The notes under the pieces are model-generated. The model was not told the origin of the DNA. It was given only the letters and a program-made list of their open reading frames with translations, and did not search any database. DNA of 64,000 bases, taken from JAHCHG01 sp041394845 (GTDB taxonomy: Bacteria; Acidobacteriota; Blastocatellia; Pyrinomonadales; Pyrinomonadaceae). The stretch is from positions 248,001 through 312,000 of the forward strand of contig JAWKHL010000006.1 in assembly GCA_041394845.1 (NCBI GenBank), given 5' to 3'. The position numbers and the translations under genes are program-made. This document shows positions 26,606 through 35,097 of this stretch, in pieces (the stretch's first letter is position 1; every line of letters starts with the position of its first letter).

Positions 26606-26712
26606 TGAGTTGAAATTCTCCTTTTTCTAAATTCGCTAAAATTTCTAAAAGTAGATTTCAACTCAATGCTCAAACTTTTTCAAATATCATTTCTTTTTTG
26701 TCCTGTACTTAG
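25539..26712 (-). mobile_element. IS4-family insertion sequence with intact ends and target duplication
   Basis: The element is 1174 bp. Its ends are a 17-bp perfect inverted repeat (CTAAGTACAGGACAAAA at 25539 and its complement ending at 26712). TTTCACAAT occurs directly outside both ends (25530-25538 and 26713-26721), a 9-bp target duplication with no mismatch, so insertion is recent. It encodes one transposase in two frames. It interrupts the upstream region of the MocR gene exactly at the start codon. Confidence 0.95.
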
Positions 26713-26806
26713 TTTCACAATATAAAAAACTTAACATAAATTGGACTTATCAAAAACCGGGAAAATGGATATTTTCTTAATTCCAATTTTGGCTAAAATG
26801 TAAGGC

Positions 26807-27232
26807 GTGAGGAAGATCAAAATCGCCGAAAGCGACCAACAGATCATCAAATGTCATCCGGTTATGGCGCAGTTGCGACCCCGGTTTCGCCGACCCGGAG
26901 ATTTTCTTCGTCAGGTCACACGGCAGATGGCCGCCTCGGATTTCCGGCTGGTTTATCTGGAGGAAAAAGAGGTTTTGGCCGTCGGTTCCATCCGTAGCGG
27001 CGAATGGCTGGCCGGCGGAAAATATCTGGAGATCGAAGACCTGGTGACAAAGGATGAAGAACGTTCAAAGGGCTTGGGCGGCGCGCTTTTCGATTGGATC
27101 GTCGCTTACGCTGAAAAGGAAAATTGCCGTCAGATCAAACTGGTTTCGCACGTCAAAAGATACGGCGCTCATAAATTTTATCTGCAAAAAGGAATGATCA
27201 TCGAGGCCCATTATTTTTCGATCGCGCTTTGA
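26807..27232 (+). CDS. GNAT-family N-acetyltransferase
   Basis: 141 residues from GTG. EIEDLVTKDEERSKGLGGAL is the acetyl-CoA pyrophosphate-loop region (R/QxxGxG/A form: RSKGLGG) and the C-terminal HKFYLQKGM is the usual GNAT end. Acceptor unknown. It is followed 9 nt later by a cupin gene, so the two are probably co-transcribed. The start is uncertain because no ribosome binding site is clear; no in-frame ATG precedes the fold. Confidence 0.85.
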   Translation: MRKIKIAESDQQIIKCHPVMAQLRPRFRRPGDFLRQVTRQMAASDFRLVYLEEKEVLAVGSIRSGEWLAGGKYLEIEDLVTKDEERSKGLGGALFDWIVAYAEKENCRQIKLVSHVKRYGAHKFYLQKGMIIEAHYFSIAL

Positions 27233-27241
27233 GGAATAGAT

Positions 27242-27592
27242 ATGAATCAAAAAAATCAACTTGTCAGAAGCAATCAAAAGAAATGGAAATCTCTGACCGG
27301 GATTGACGAGGGAGACGTTACGGGCGTTTACGTCAAGCCCTTATTGTACGACGAGGAGACCCGGCGATCGCCGACCATCCTTTTGAAATTCGACCCCGGA
27401 GCCAGCTATCCCCTGCACACGCATCCCGGCGGCGAAGAGGTTTTCGTCCTCGAAGGCGACATCCGTCTCGGCAAAGATCATTTATTCGCCGGAGATTACC
27501 TGTTCACGGCGCCCGACAATCTTCACGCCGCCCGGACCGAAGGCGGATGCGTGGTGCTTTTGAAAGCGCCTTTGCCGACCGAGTTTCGCTAA
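27242..27592 (+). CDS. ChrR-like cupin-domain protein
   Basis: 116 residues. A single cupin with metal-site residues in YPLHTHPGGEEVFVLEG and a later His in DNLHAARTEGG. The pattern and length match the ChrR anti-sigma cupin domain without the N-terminal zinc finger, and stand-alone stress-related cupins. No sigma factor is adjacent, so an anti-sigma role is not implied. It lies 9 nt after the GNAT gene. Confidence 0.8.
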   Translation: MNQKNQLVRSNQKKWKSLTGIDEGDVTGVYVKPLLYDEETRRSPTILLKFDPGASYPLHTHPGGEEVFVLEGDIRLGKDHLFAGDYLFTAPDNLHAARTEGGCVVLLKAPLPTEFR

Positions 27593-27689
27593 AGTTGATT
27601 ATGGTTAATCATTGCAGTAACAATTGCCTTCACTTTCAGGTACCTGAAGGCGGAGGCAGTTGATGAAATTTTTGAATGAATCTTTTTAA

Positions 27690-27750
27690 CAGCATTTGAC
27701 GGTTAATTGCAATAAATCCCGTAACCAAAGAAATTAACCGTCAAATGCTG
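27690..27750. repeat. Perfect 19-bp inverted repeat before the flavin-fold gene
   Basis: CAGCATTTGACGGTTAATT (27690-27708) is mirrored exactly at 27732-27750 around a 23-nt loop. A second palindrome, TTCAGGTACCTGAA (27635-27648), lies upstream. There is no T run, so it is not a standard terminator; it could be an operator, an attenuating hairpin or a small repeat element. Confidence 0.7.
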
Positions 27751-27777
27751 GGACAAACATCGACCAAACAGAAAAAA

Positions 27778-28431
27778 ATGACCGAACAAATTGCTCCGAC
27801 CGAAAGGACAAAACTGAAACGAATTCCCAAACGCGGCGCGTTCGACCGCCGGACAATCTACCGCATTCTGGATGAGGGGCTGGTCTGCCACGTCGGTTTC
27901 GTTTTCGATGGCCGCCCGTTTGTCATCCCGACCGGATACGCGCGGATCGGCGACGATCTGGTGATTCACGGTTCGAGCGCCAGCCGGATGCTGCGCGCAT
28001 TGTCCGGCGAGATCGAAATCTGTCTGACCGTAACTTTGCTTGACGGTCTGGTTCTGGCCCGCTCGGCCTTTCATCATTCGATGAACTACCGCTCGGTCGT
28101 CATCTTTGGCCGGGCCGGAATCATTGATGACCCGGAAGAAAAACTCGCCGCCCTGCGCGCCTTTACCGAACATATCGTGCCGGGACGCTGGCCCGAGATC
28201 CGCGGGCCGAACCCGCTGGAAATGAAGGCGACCACCGTTTTGCGCCTGCCGATCGAGGAAGCCTCCGCCAAGATCCGCACCGGCGACCCGGTCGATGACG
28301 AAGAGGATTACGATATGGACGTCTGGGCGGGCGTCATTCCGCTGAATCTGGCGGCCGGGAAACCGGTCGATGACGAAAGGGCAAAGCCCGGCATCGAACC
28401 GCCGGATCACGTTTTGAATTACCGCAGATAA
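27778..28431 (+). CDS. Pyridoxamine 5'-phosphate oxidase-fold flavoprotein (NimA-like)
   Basis: 217 residues from ATG at 27778, preferred over an ATG at 27745 that lies inside the inverted repeat. KRGAFDRRTIYRILDEGLVCHVGF ... FVIPTGYARIGDDLVIHGS is the split-barrel flavin/heme-binding fold seen in nitroimidazole-resistance NimA and related oxidoreductases. Cofactor is probably FMN or F420; substrate unknown. A GC-rich hairpin follows at 28443. Confidence 0.82.
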   Translation: MTEQIAPTERTKLKRIPKRGAFDRRTIYRILDEGLVCHVGFVFDGRPFVIPTGYARIGDDLVIHGSSASRMLRALSGEIEICLTVTLLDGLVLARSAFHHSMNYRSVVIFGRAGIIDDPEEKLAALRAFTEHIVPGRWPEIRGPNPLEMKATTVLRLPIEEASAKIRTGDPVDDEEDYDMDVWAGVIPLNLAAGKPVDDERAKPGIEPPDHVLNYRR

Positions 28432-28442
28432 ACGAAAATCCC

Positions 28443-28470
28443 CGCTTCGCCTTTTCCTCAAGGCGAAGCG
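28443..28470 (+). other. Hairpin after the flavin-fold gene
   Basis: CGCTTCGCCTT pairs perfectly with AAGGCGAAGCG around a 6-nt loop. No T run follows, so it would be an RNA 3' end stabiliser or pause site rather than a clear terminator. Confidence 0.5.
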
Positions 28471-28545
28471 CTTCAACGCTTGCTCGGCAAAAATCCCGAA
28501 AAAAAATCGACTAATAATCAGTAGATTATTGCGAGGAATTTTGAG

Positions 28546-29376
28546 ATGAATTTGTTGGAGCGGAACCGTTTGACGATCATTTTCGGCGTATTTGCGGGAA
28601 TCTTTTTTCTGGTTCTCTGGGTCGCCTCCGGCGCGACTCCGGACAAGGCGTTGGGCAATAAAGGCCTGATCATCCTGCTTTCGATCGCAACGGTCACGGC
28701 GATCGTGTTGATGATCATTGACTCCATCACATACCGGCGCAAACGAACGCGCGAACTGCAATTGACGGCCCAAAGCCTCGGCTGGAAATACAACCCAAAA
28801 CCCGATCTGCCTTTTCTCGCCGCATTGGCCGACTGGTTGGAGTTAAACCGGGATCACGCGCTCCGGTCGAATTTTACCGAAGGGCTGACGGGCCGGTTAA
28901 ACGGCCGGGATTTCGTCATTTTTGACGGGCGGTGCCGCCAGGGGCCGGACTCTGATTTTTCTTATTACCAGACCATTTTCGCCATCCGGATAAAGGGCGC
29001 CGATCTGCCTCTGTTCGGCCTCGAACCGGAAACCCTCGGCAGCAAGATATCTGACGCCCTCCGCCCCTTTGACATCGATTTTCACAGCCATCCGATATTC
29101 TCCAAAAAACACGCTCTTTACGGAAGCGACGAAGAACGGATCAGGCGTTTATTCTCGGACGAGGTTCTCAATCATTTCCAGAGTCAGAAACCGCTTTCGG
29201 TCTTCGCCTATCAGGATCATCTGGTCATCTACCGCCACAGTGAAATATGCCGGGCGGATACGCTCGAATTCGAACTGAGGGCCGTTCTCGAGACGGCCGA
29301 GATCCTGGTCAAAACCAACCGCCCATCGACAATCAAACCGCCGGTCTTTGTTTCCGGACGTGTCAAATACCGGTGA
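28546..29376 (+). CDS. Membrane protein of unknown family, paralogue 1
   Basis: 276 residues. Two hydrophobic segments (about 10-28 and 42-60) precede a soluble domain of about 210 residues. Shared with the next gene are LGWKY, GLTGR(I/L)NG, FAIFDG-like, G.DEERIR.LF..EVLN and the closing DHLVIYR pattern. The domain recalls DUF3137-type membrane proteins, but I would not assign it. ATG with GAGG upstream. The leader contains CGGCAAAAATCCCGA, nearly repeated before paralogue 2, so gene and leader were duplicated together. Confidence 0.75.
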   Translation: MNLLERNRLTIIFGVFAGIFFLVLWVASGATPDKALGNKGLIILLSIATVTAIVLMIIDSITYRRKRTRELQLTAQSLGWKYNPKPDLPFLAALADWLELNRDHALRSNFTEGLTGRLNGRDFVIFDGRCRQGPDSDFSYYQTIFAIRIKGADLPLFGLEPETLGSKISDALRPFDIDFHSHPIFSKKHALYGSDEERIRRLFSDEVLNHFQSQKPLSVFAYQDHLVIYRHSEICRADTLEFELRAVLETAEILVKTNRPSTIKPPVFVSGRVKYR

Positions 29377-29465
29377 TCTCGGCAAAAATGCCGAAAAAAC
29401 TGCGTCTGTTCAGTCAGGAAAATTAAATATTTTTTACGTTTGGAGGAATAAAAAACAGGAGTTTT

Positions 29466-30269
29466 ATGGAAATCAATTCTTTGGCGGCCGGCGTCGGTAT
29501 AATTAGGGAAATCCCGATCTTTTTGGCGCATCTTAGTTCTCCTGAAACAACCGGCGGAGTTTCGGGGGTATCCGACATTCTGGTTCTGTTTATTTTGCTC
29601 GGACTCTTCCTGATCGGTGGAGGGGTTTATCTCTTGATCCGATTCCAAATAAAAAAAAAACAAACCCGTGAATTGAAATTGCTGGCCGATGAACTCGGTT
29701 GGAAATACATTAAAGATCTCAATCTGCCATATCTTAGAACCATGGCCGATCATCTGCAGATAACAGAGGGGCATCCGTTCAGATCAAGCTATAGCGAGGC
29801 CTTGACGGGCAGGATAAACGGTTGGAATTTCGCAATTTTTGACGGCCTCTCCGAATCAGGGCTTTCGGGAACCGATAGTCCTGTTTACCGGACGACGTTT
29901 TTGGTTCTGTGTCTAAAAGATGCATCCTTTCCCGCGTTCCGCCTTGAGCCGAAAACCTTAATCAACCGGTTCTTCAACGGTCGGCCCGCCGCCAGAGTTG
30001 ACTTTCCAACGCATCCGGATTTTGCTAAAAACTATCTGCTTCACGGAACAGACAAAGAACGTATCCGCGCTCTGTTTACCGAGGAGGTGCTGAATTTTTT
30101 CGAGTATCAAGATCCGCTCTCGGTCTTTGCCTGTCAGAGTTATCTGATCATTTACCGCAAAAAAAAGAGATACCCGCTGACGGCCTTTGAGACCCAACTG
30201 AATGCCGCCGTGGAAACGGCAAAATTACTGCTGAAAAACAACAAAAGACCGGTAAAGATGCCTTGTTAA
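29466..30269 (+). CDS. Membrane protein of unknown family, paralogue 2
   Basis: 267 residues, ATG after a GGAG. One strong membrane segment (about 40-62) and a soluble domain clearly paralogous to the preceding gene over its whole length. The N-terminus differs: about 40 residues without a second helix. The leader contains the hairpin TCGGCAAAAATGCCGA. Function unknown. Confidence 0.75.
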   Translation: MEINSLAAGVGIIREIPIFLAHLSSPETTGGVSGVSDILVLFILLGLFLIGGGVYLLIRFQIKKKQTRELKLLADELGWKYIKDLNLPYLRTMADHLQITEGHPFRSSYSEALTGRINGWNFAIFDGLSESGLSGTDSPVYRTTFLVLCLKDASFPAFRLEPKTLINRFFNGRPAARVDFPTHPDFAKNYLLHGTDKERIRALFTEEVLNFFEYQDPLSVFACQSYLIIYRKKKRYPLTAFETQLNAAVETAKLLLKNNKRPVKMPC

Positions 30270-30326
30270 AAGGGTTGCTACCGGTGATGGGTGCACAGGG
30301 ACGAGAGAAAAGGGATTAGAGGAGAG

Positions 30327-30361
30327 AAAATTCAAAACTCAAAATTAAGAATTAATAACTG
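30327..30361. repeat. Heptad repeat, AAAACTC type
   Basis: AAAATTC, AAAACTC, AAAATTA, AGAATTA, ATAACTG: five 7-base units in register. Confidence 0.55.
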
Positions 30362-30456
30362 ACCGGATTGCCGCATCAATGAAACGTCTTTTCAACTCGG
30401 AGAAATATCAGCCAAACGCCTCGATATGAAAGAATTGAATATAAAGCCGAAAAGTT

Positions 30457-30717
30457 ATGGCTAAACTCTCTTCCGCCTCTCTCAGAAAAAAAGTCCTCAA
30501 AAGAGCAAACGGTTTGTGTGAATATTGCCGTTTACCGCAAAGCTATTCAGCCCCAACGTTCGAACTCGACCATATCCATCCGATCTCAAAAGGCAGCCGG
30601 ACAATACAAATGATGGTTGGTATCAAGAAAAATTTTAACCACCAAGGTACAAAGGACACAAAGGCTGTTTTGAGCCAGTTTGTGATCGCCAGACTTTCGC
30701 CCAAACCTCATTTTTAG
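30457..30717 (+). pseudogene. HNH endonuclease fragment
   Basis: 86 codons. CEYCRLPQS and FELDHIHPISKG are the first halves of an HNH nuclease (CxxC plus the D-H catalytic pair), but the NLALAC..CN segment and the second CxxC that should follow are missing. The frame instead runs through an inverted repeat of unrelated type (30641-30765). I read it as the 5' remnant of an HNH gene. Confidence 0.65.
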
Positions 30718-30765
30718 AAATAAAAAATCTCTTTGCCCTTTGCGCCCTTTGTGGTTTATTTTCCT
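30641..30765. repeat. Inverted repeat built of CAAAGG/CCTTTG units
   Basis: CCACCAAGGTACAAAGG and a following CACAAAGG on the left are mirrored by CCTTTGCGCCCTTTGTGG on the right. It occupies the 3' part of the HNH fragment and ends just before the helicase gene, and may be what truncated the HNH gene. Confidence 0.6.
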
Positions 30766-30799
30766 CCTCCCGCAAAGTTAATGTTAAGATAAAATTTCG

Positions 30800-32872
30800 A
30801 TGAAAAAATACGTCGTCAAACGAGATAAAACTTCTCTGCCCGAAAAATTGACGCGTTACCGGCAGGAACTTAACGAAGAGCAGTTTCGGGCCGTTACGGC
30901 AAAGCCGCAGGCCGCTCTGGTCGTCGCCGGGGCCGGAACCGGAAAGACGCGGGTCATCACCTACCGGGTCGCTTACTTGCTCGAACAGGGCGTCGCGCCG
31001 AACAAGATATTGCTGGCGACATTTACCAACCGGGCCGCCCGCGAGATGCTCCGGCGGGTCGAAACGCTGACCGGATCGCAAAACATCCACCGCGTCCTCG
31101 GCGGGACGTTTCACCGGATCGCCAATCTGATCCTCCGCAAACACGCCGTTTCGATCGGTTTCGATTCGAACTATTCGATCCTCGACGCCGAAGACTCGCG
31201 CGATTTTATCAATGTCTGCATCGACGAGGCCGGGATCGACACCAAAGCCAAACGGTTTCCCAAACCCCAGATCATCCAGAACATCATCTCTTACGCGACC
31301 AACACCGATCAGCCGATCGAAGATGTCATCGTCAGCAAATATCCGCATTTCGAGATGCTCACTTCGCAGATCAAACGGGTCGATTTCATCTATCACGAAC
31401 GCAAACGCGAGCGGAACGTGATGGATTACGACGATCTCCTTTTGAACTGGAAACGGCTTTTGATCGAAAAACCGGCCATCGCCGATCTTTACGCGACGCA
31501 GTTCGAACATATCCTGGTCGATGAATATCAGGACACCAACAAATTGCAGGCCGAGATCATCGACCTGTTGGCCGTCAAACATCGCAACGTGATGGTCGTC
31601 GGCGACGACGCCCAGAGCATCTTCGCCTGGCGCGGCGCGGAGTTTCGCAACATCTACGAATTTCCCGAACGCTACCCGGAGGCCGAGGTTTTCAAACTCG
31701 AAACCAACTACCGCTCGACGCCCGAGATCCTGGGTCTGGCCAACGTCTCGATCGCCAACAACCGCCGCCAGTTTCCCAAGATGCTGCGGGCCGTCAAACA
31801 ATCGAGGGATTTCAAACCGGCATTGATCCCCTGCGCCGACGTCGATCAGCAATCGGCCTTTATCGCCTCGCGCATCCTCGAACTGCGCGACGAGGGCGTT
31901 TCACTGGAAGACATCGCCGTTCTTTATCGCTCGCATTATCATTCGCTCGAACTGCAACTGGAACTGACGCGCCGCAACATCCCTTACCGGGTTCAATCGG
32001 GCGTCCGCTTTTTCGAACAGGCTCACATCAAGGACGTCATCTCTTACTTGAGGATCATCGTCAACCCGCGCGACGAACTGGCCTGGAAACGGATCCTGAA
32101 GATGATCCCCGGCGTCGGCAACGTGACGGCCGGCAACATCTACGAGGCCATCGCCTACAAAGACAATCCGTTCGCCATCATCAAAAGAGAGGATTTTCAG
32201 TATCAGCCGCGCGGCAAAAAAGGCTGGGCCGCATTTGTCGGACTGCTCGAAAATCTGACCACGGACGAAACCCGCAACCAGCCCGGCAAGCAGATCGAGA
32301 CGGTTCTGGCGGGCGGTTACGAAAACCTCCTCCACGAGACTTTCGAGAACGCCGACGCCCGGATCGAAGACCTGAGGCAACTGGCCGTTTACGCTTCGCG
32401 CTACGATTCGACCGAGGATTTCCTGTCGGAACTGGCCCTGCTTTCGACCGAAAGATTCGGCTCCCCGCAGGCGATGGTCGGCGAAGACGTGGTGATGGGC
32501 GGCGAGGATGACGAGCTTTTGACTTTGACCAGCGTTCATCAGGCCAAGGGGCTGGAGTGGAACGCCGTTTTTCTGATCTGGACGGCCGAAGGCAAATTCC
32601 CCTCGCCGCGCTCTTTAAAAGAAACCGACAGCGAAGAAGAAGAACGCCGCCTCTGGTACGTCGCTCTGACGCGGGCCAGGGACGAACTCTATCTGACCTA
32701 TCCGCAACTGATCGTCGATTACTCGCGCCAGACCGTTCTCCAAAAACCGTCGCGTTTCATCATGGAACTCCCGCCCGCCCTCTTTGAAAGATGGAGCCTC
32801 GAAGAAGAAACGCCCGATTTTGACGCGCCGCTTGTTTTTGGGGAGGATGTGGACAAGGAGTTTTTGAATTAG
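30800..32872 (+). CDS. UvrD/PcrA-type superfamily 1A DNA helicase
   Basis: 690 residues. Motif I GAGTGKT at 44-50; Ia FTNRAAREM; motif II DEYQDTN from D241; motif III DDAQSIFAWRGA; motif IV/V region TLTSVHQAKGLEWN; motif VI VALTRARDELYL. It is a 3'-5' translocase for repair and conflict removal. PcrA proteins usually carry a further 40-60 residues ending in a Tudor-like domain; here the C-terminus is short. A 28-bp piece of its 3' end (32750-32777) is repeated at 33460, after the brnTA genes. Confidence 0.93.
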   Translation: MKKYVVKRDKTSLPEKLTRYRQELNEEQFRAVTAKPQAALVVAGAGTGKTRVITYRVAYLLEQGVAPNKILLATFTNRAAREMLRRVETLTGSQNIHRVLGGTFHRIANLILRKHAVSIGFDSNYSILDAEDSRDFINVCIDEAGIDTKAKRFPKPQIIQNIISYATNTDQPIEDVIVSKYPHFEMLTSQIKRVDFIYHERKRERNVMDYDDLLLNWKRLLIEKPAIADLYATQFEHILVDEYQDTNKLQAEIIDLLAVKHRNVMVVGDDAQSIFAWRGAEFRNIYEFPERYPEAEVFKLETNYRSTPEILGLANVSIANNRRQFPKMLRAVKQSRDFKPALIPCADVDQQSAFIASRILELRDEGVSLEDIAVLYRSHYHSLELQLELTRRNIPYRVQSGVRFFEQAHIKDVISYLRIIVNPRDELAWKRILKMIPGVGNVTAGNIYEAIAYKDNPFAIIKREDFQYQPRGKKGWAAFVGLLENLTTDETRNQPGKQIETVLAGGYENLLHETFENADARIEDLRQLAVYASRYDSTEDFLSELALLSTERFGSPQAMVGEDVVMGGEDDELLTLTSVHQAKGLEWNAVFLIWTAEGKFPSPRSLKETDSEEEERRLWYVALTRARDELYLTYPQLIVDYSRQTVLQKPSRFIMELPPALFERWSLEEETPDFDAPLVFGEDVDKEFLN

Positions 32873-32914
32873 AATATTCTTGGATTATTTAGCTTTTACC
32901 GCTAAAATCAAATT

Positions 32915-33223
32915 GTGGATTTTGAATGGGATGATATTAAGAATCAGGAAAATATCCGCAATCACGGTTTAGATTTTGCAGATGTCCGGCAGATTTTTGA
33001 AGAGCCGATGCTGACTGAAATTGATGACCGTGAAGATTACAGCGAAGAAAGATTTATTGGTATCGGCTTTTTGAAAAACTTCATCGTAGTGATAGTTTTT
33101 ACTGAGCCGCAAGATGACTCTATTCGTGTTATTTCATTACGCAAAGCGCTAAAATATGAGCGAGAAAAATTCAGAAAAGCAATCACGGACAGATTGGGAG
33201 AAACTGGCGAAAATGACGGATGA
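32915..33223 (+). CDS. brnT: BrnT toxin (RelE-like ribonuclease) of a type II toxin-antitoxin system
   Basis: 102 residues from GTG. FEWDDIKNQENIRNHGLDF and the closing RVISLRKALKYEREKF follow the BrnT pattern (FEWD..K...N..KHG.DF ... RIIS.R.A...E...Y). The toxin cleaves RNA and is neutralised by BrnA. BrnA overlaps the last 68 nt, so the pair is translationally coupled. The pair is strictly autoregulated in known cases. Confidence 0.9.
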   Translation: MDFEWDDIKNQENIRNHGLDFADVRQIFEEPMLTEIDDREDYSEERFIGIGFLKNFIVVIVFTEPQDDSIRVISLRKALKYEREKFRKAITDRLGETGENDG

Positions 33224-33434
33224 GGAAATTGACACCTCCGACATTCCCCCGCTTGAAGACAATTTTTTTTCAAATGCCAAATTACGTATGCCAAAAGATA
33301 AAGTCAGTATTTTGGTAAATGTTGACCAGGAAACGCGTGATTGGTATGAATCTCAGGGAGCTCAAGCCAAAAACTTGATGAGCATCGCCCTCCGAATATA
33401 TGCCGAAGCCCACCGAAAAGAATCGCAACATTAA
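33156..33434 (+). CDS. brnA: BrnA antitoxin
   Basis: 92 residues. SRTDWEKLAKMTDEEIDTSD is the BrnA signature, followed by an ExSIPPL-like DIPPL and a ribbon-helix-helix C-terminus (KVSILVNVDQETRDWYESQG). It binds BrnT and represses the operon. It starts inside brnT in another frame. The spacer after it contains a duplicate of helicase sequence. Confidence 0.9.
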   Translation: MSEKNSEKQSRTDWEKLAKMTDEEIDTSDIPPLEDNFFSNAKLRMPKDKVSILVNVDQETRDWYESQGAQAKNLMSIALRIYAEAHRKESQH

Positions 33435-33459
33435 ATATCTTCAAATCTAAACAACCCCT

Positions 33460-33487
33460 TCGCGTTTCATCATGGAACTCCCGCCCG
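33460..33487 (+). repeat. 28-bp direct repeat of the helicase 3' end
   Basis: Identical to 32750-32777, which encodes SRFIMELPP in the helicase. The copy stays open in the same frame and would add an alternative 19-residue tail ending at TAA near 33546. The repeat flanks the helicase end and the whole brnTA pair, as expected if the pair arrived by a duplication-forming insertion. Confidence 0.85.
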
Positions 33488-33623
33488 ATTCGAAGTCCAC
33501 TTCCAACTCTCCGGCATTCTTTTCCTCCACGGTGCAACCAAATTAAAAACTCGGCGCATCTTTTCAGCTAAAGCTTGCAAGTTTTTCAAATTCGAATAGT
33601 TCCCTTATCGGAGGGTTTTGGTC

Positions 33624-33656
33624 AAATCCGAAATCCAAAATCCAAAATCCAAAATG
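33624..33656. repeat. Heptad repeat, AAATCCA type
   Basis: AAATCCG, AAATCCA, AAATCCA, AAATCCA, AAATGG, ending 13 nt before the ankyrin gene. Confidence 0.65.
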
Positions 33657-33669
33657 GAAAAGGTTTTAT

Positions 33670-34950
33670 ATGAAAAGAAAAGCTTTAGTCGATTCGCTCA
33701 AAGTCACCTCGCCCTGCAACGAAAGTTGGGAGCAGATGACCGGAAATGATCGGGTGCGGTTTTGTTCGCACTGCGATCTCAACGTCAACAATCTCTCGGA
33801 AATGACGCGCAAAGAGGCCTTCCGGCTGGTCCGGCGATCGGAAGGAAGAATCTGCGTCCGTTATTTTGAAAATCCCAAAACCAAAGCGCCCGTTTTCGCC
33901 GACCGGCTCTATCAGATCACCCGCAGTGCCGGGATCACCGCCGGAATTCTCGGCGCATCGCTGGCCACTTCGACATTGGTTTACGCTCAGGGCAATGTGG
34001 GAGAGAGAATGCCAAACCAGGTCGTTCGGGTCAGCGCGCCGGATGGAAAAACGGCCGAACCGAAGACCGACGGCGGAACGGCTCAAATATCAGGAACCGT
34101 CATCGATCAGCAGGGCGCAGTTATTCCCGGCGCGACCGTAACGCTTTCCGGTAAAGATTTCAAAAAAATCGTTACGACCAACGACAGCGGGGTTTATTTG
34201 TTTTCGAATGTTCCGTCCGGAGATTTTTCTCTGACTATAGAATCCAACGGCTTCAAGCCTTACGAAACGGAAGTCACCGCCGCCGAGGGCCGGGAAACCG
34301 CCGCCAATGCCACGCTCGAAGTCGGAGAGATTTACGCCGTGGCCGGCGGGATCGGCATGGTAGATTACCAACAGCCTCTTTTGCGGGCCGTGTCGGAAGA
34401 AGACTTTGAAGAGGTCAACCGGCTGATCGCAGAGGGCGCGGACGTCAACGCCCGCGACAAAAACTACGACGGGATCACGGCTCTTTTCGTGGCGGTCGAA
34501 AGTGGCAACCTCAAGATGGTCGAAACCTTGCTCAATTTCGGGGCCAAGGTCAACGTCAAAAGCGACGATAAACGGACTCCGCTGATGTCTCTGGACGGCG
34601 ATGCCGCGCCGGAACTGGTCAACCTGCTCCTGCGCTACAACGCCAAAGCCGGTGCGGTCGATAAAGAAGGCAACAACGCCCTTCATTTTGCGGCCGAGAA
34701 CGACAACGCCGAGATCATCCGGATCCTGATCCGAGAGGGCGCCGACATCAACGCCCAGAACGAAGAGGGCGAAACCCCTTTGATGATCGCCGCCTATTAC
34801 GAAAACCCGGAAACGGTCAAAGCCCTCCTGAGCGCGGGTGCCAAGGTCAATCTCCGCAACAAGGAAAAGGAGACCGCGCTCGGCATCGCCAAAGGCGAGG
34901 AGGCCGAAGAGATTATCAAGATCCTGACCCTGTACGGCGCACAGGAATAA
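33670..34950 (+). CDS. Membrane-linked ankyrin-repeat protein with Cys-rich N-terminal domain and carboxypeptidase-regulatory-like domain
   Basis: 426 residues. N-terminus: SPCNESWEQM ... RFCSHCDLNVNNLSEM, a small Cys-rich domain (C16, plus FC..C) seen repeatedly in Blastocatellia; one hydrophobic segment (about 95-112); a carboxypeptidase-regulatory-like beta domain (about 136-215: SGTVIDQQGAVIPGATV); then five to six ankyrin repeats (about 230-420: GADVNARDKNYDGITALFVA ...). This places the Cys-rich part and the ankyrins on opposite faces of the membrane. Binding partner unknown. Confidence 0.8.
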   Translation: MKRKALVDSLKVTSPCNESWEQMTGNDRVRFCSHCDLNVNNLSEMTRKEAFRLVRRSEGRICVRYFENPKTKAPVFADRLYQITRSAGITAGILGASLATSTLVYAQGNVGERMPNQVVRVSAPDGKTAEPKTDGGTAQISGTVIDQQGAVIPGATVTLSGKDFKKIVTTNDSGVYLFSNVPSGDFSLTIESNGFKPYETEVTAAEGRETAANATLEVGEIYAVAGGIGMVDYQQPLLRAVSEEDFEEVNRLIAEGADVNARDKNYDGITALFVAVESGNLKMVETLLNFGAKVNVKSDDKRTPLMSLDGDAAPELVNLLLRYNAKAGAVDKEGNNALHFAAENDNAEIIRILIREGADINAQNEEGETPLMIAAYYENPETVKALLSAGAKVNLRNKEKETALGIAKGEEAEEIIKILTLYGAQE

Positions 34951-34958
34951 CTCTGATT

Positions 34959-35036
34959 GAAGATCTCAAATTTCAGATTGATCTGATTTTCAAGCGTTAA
35001 TTCTGAGATTTGAAATTTGAGATCTGAAATCTCAAA
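34959..35036. repeat. Palindromic heptad repeat, GAGATTT type
   Basis: GAGATTT, GAAATTT, GAGATCT, GAAATCT on the right are mirrored by AGATCTC, AAATTTC on the left. It can fold between the convergent ankyrin and permease genes and may replace a terminator. Confidence 0.65.
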
Positions 35037-35097
35037 ACATCAGTAAAAAACAGAGCATTCCGCCCGCCGGATCCCGACGGTCAACGGGGAAACTCTT

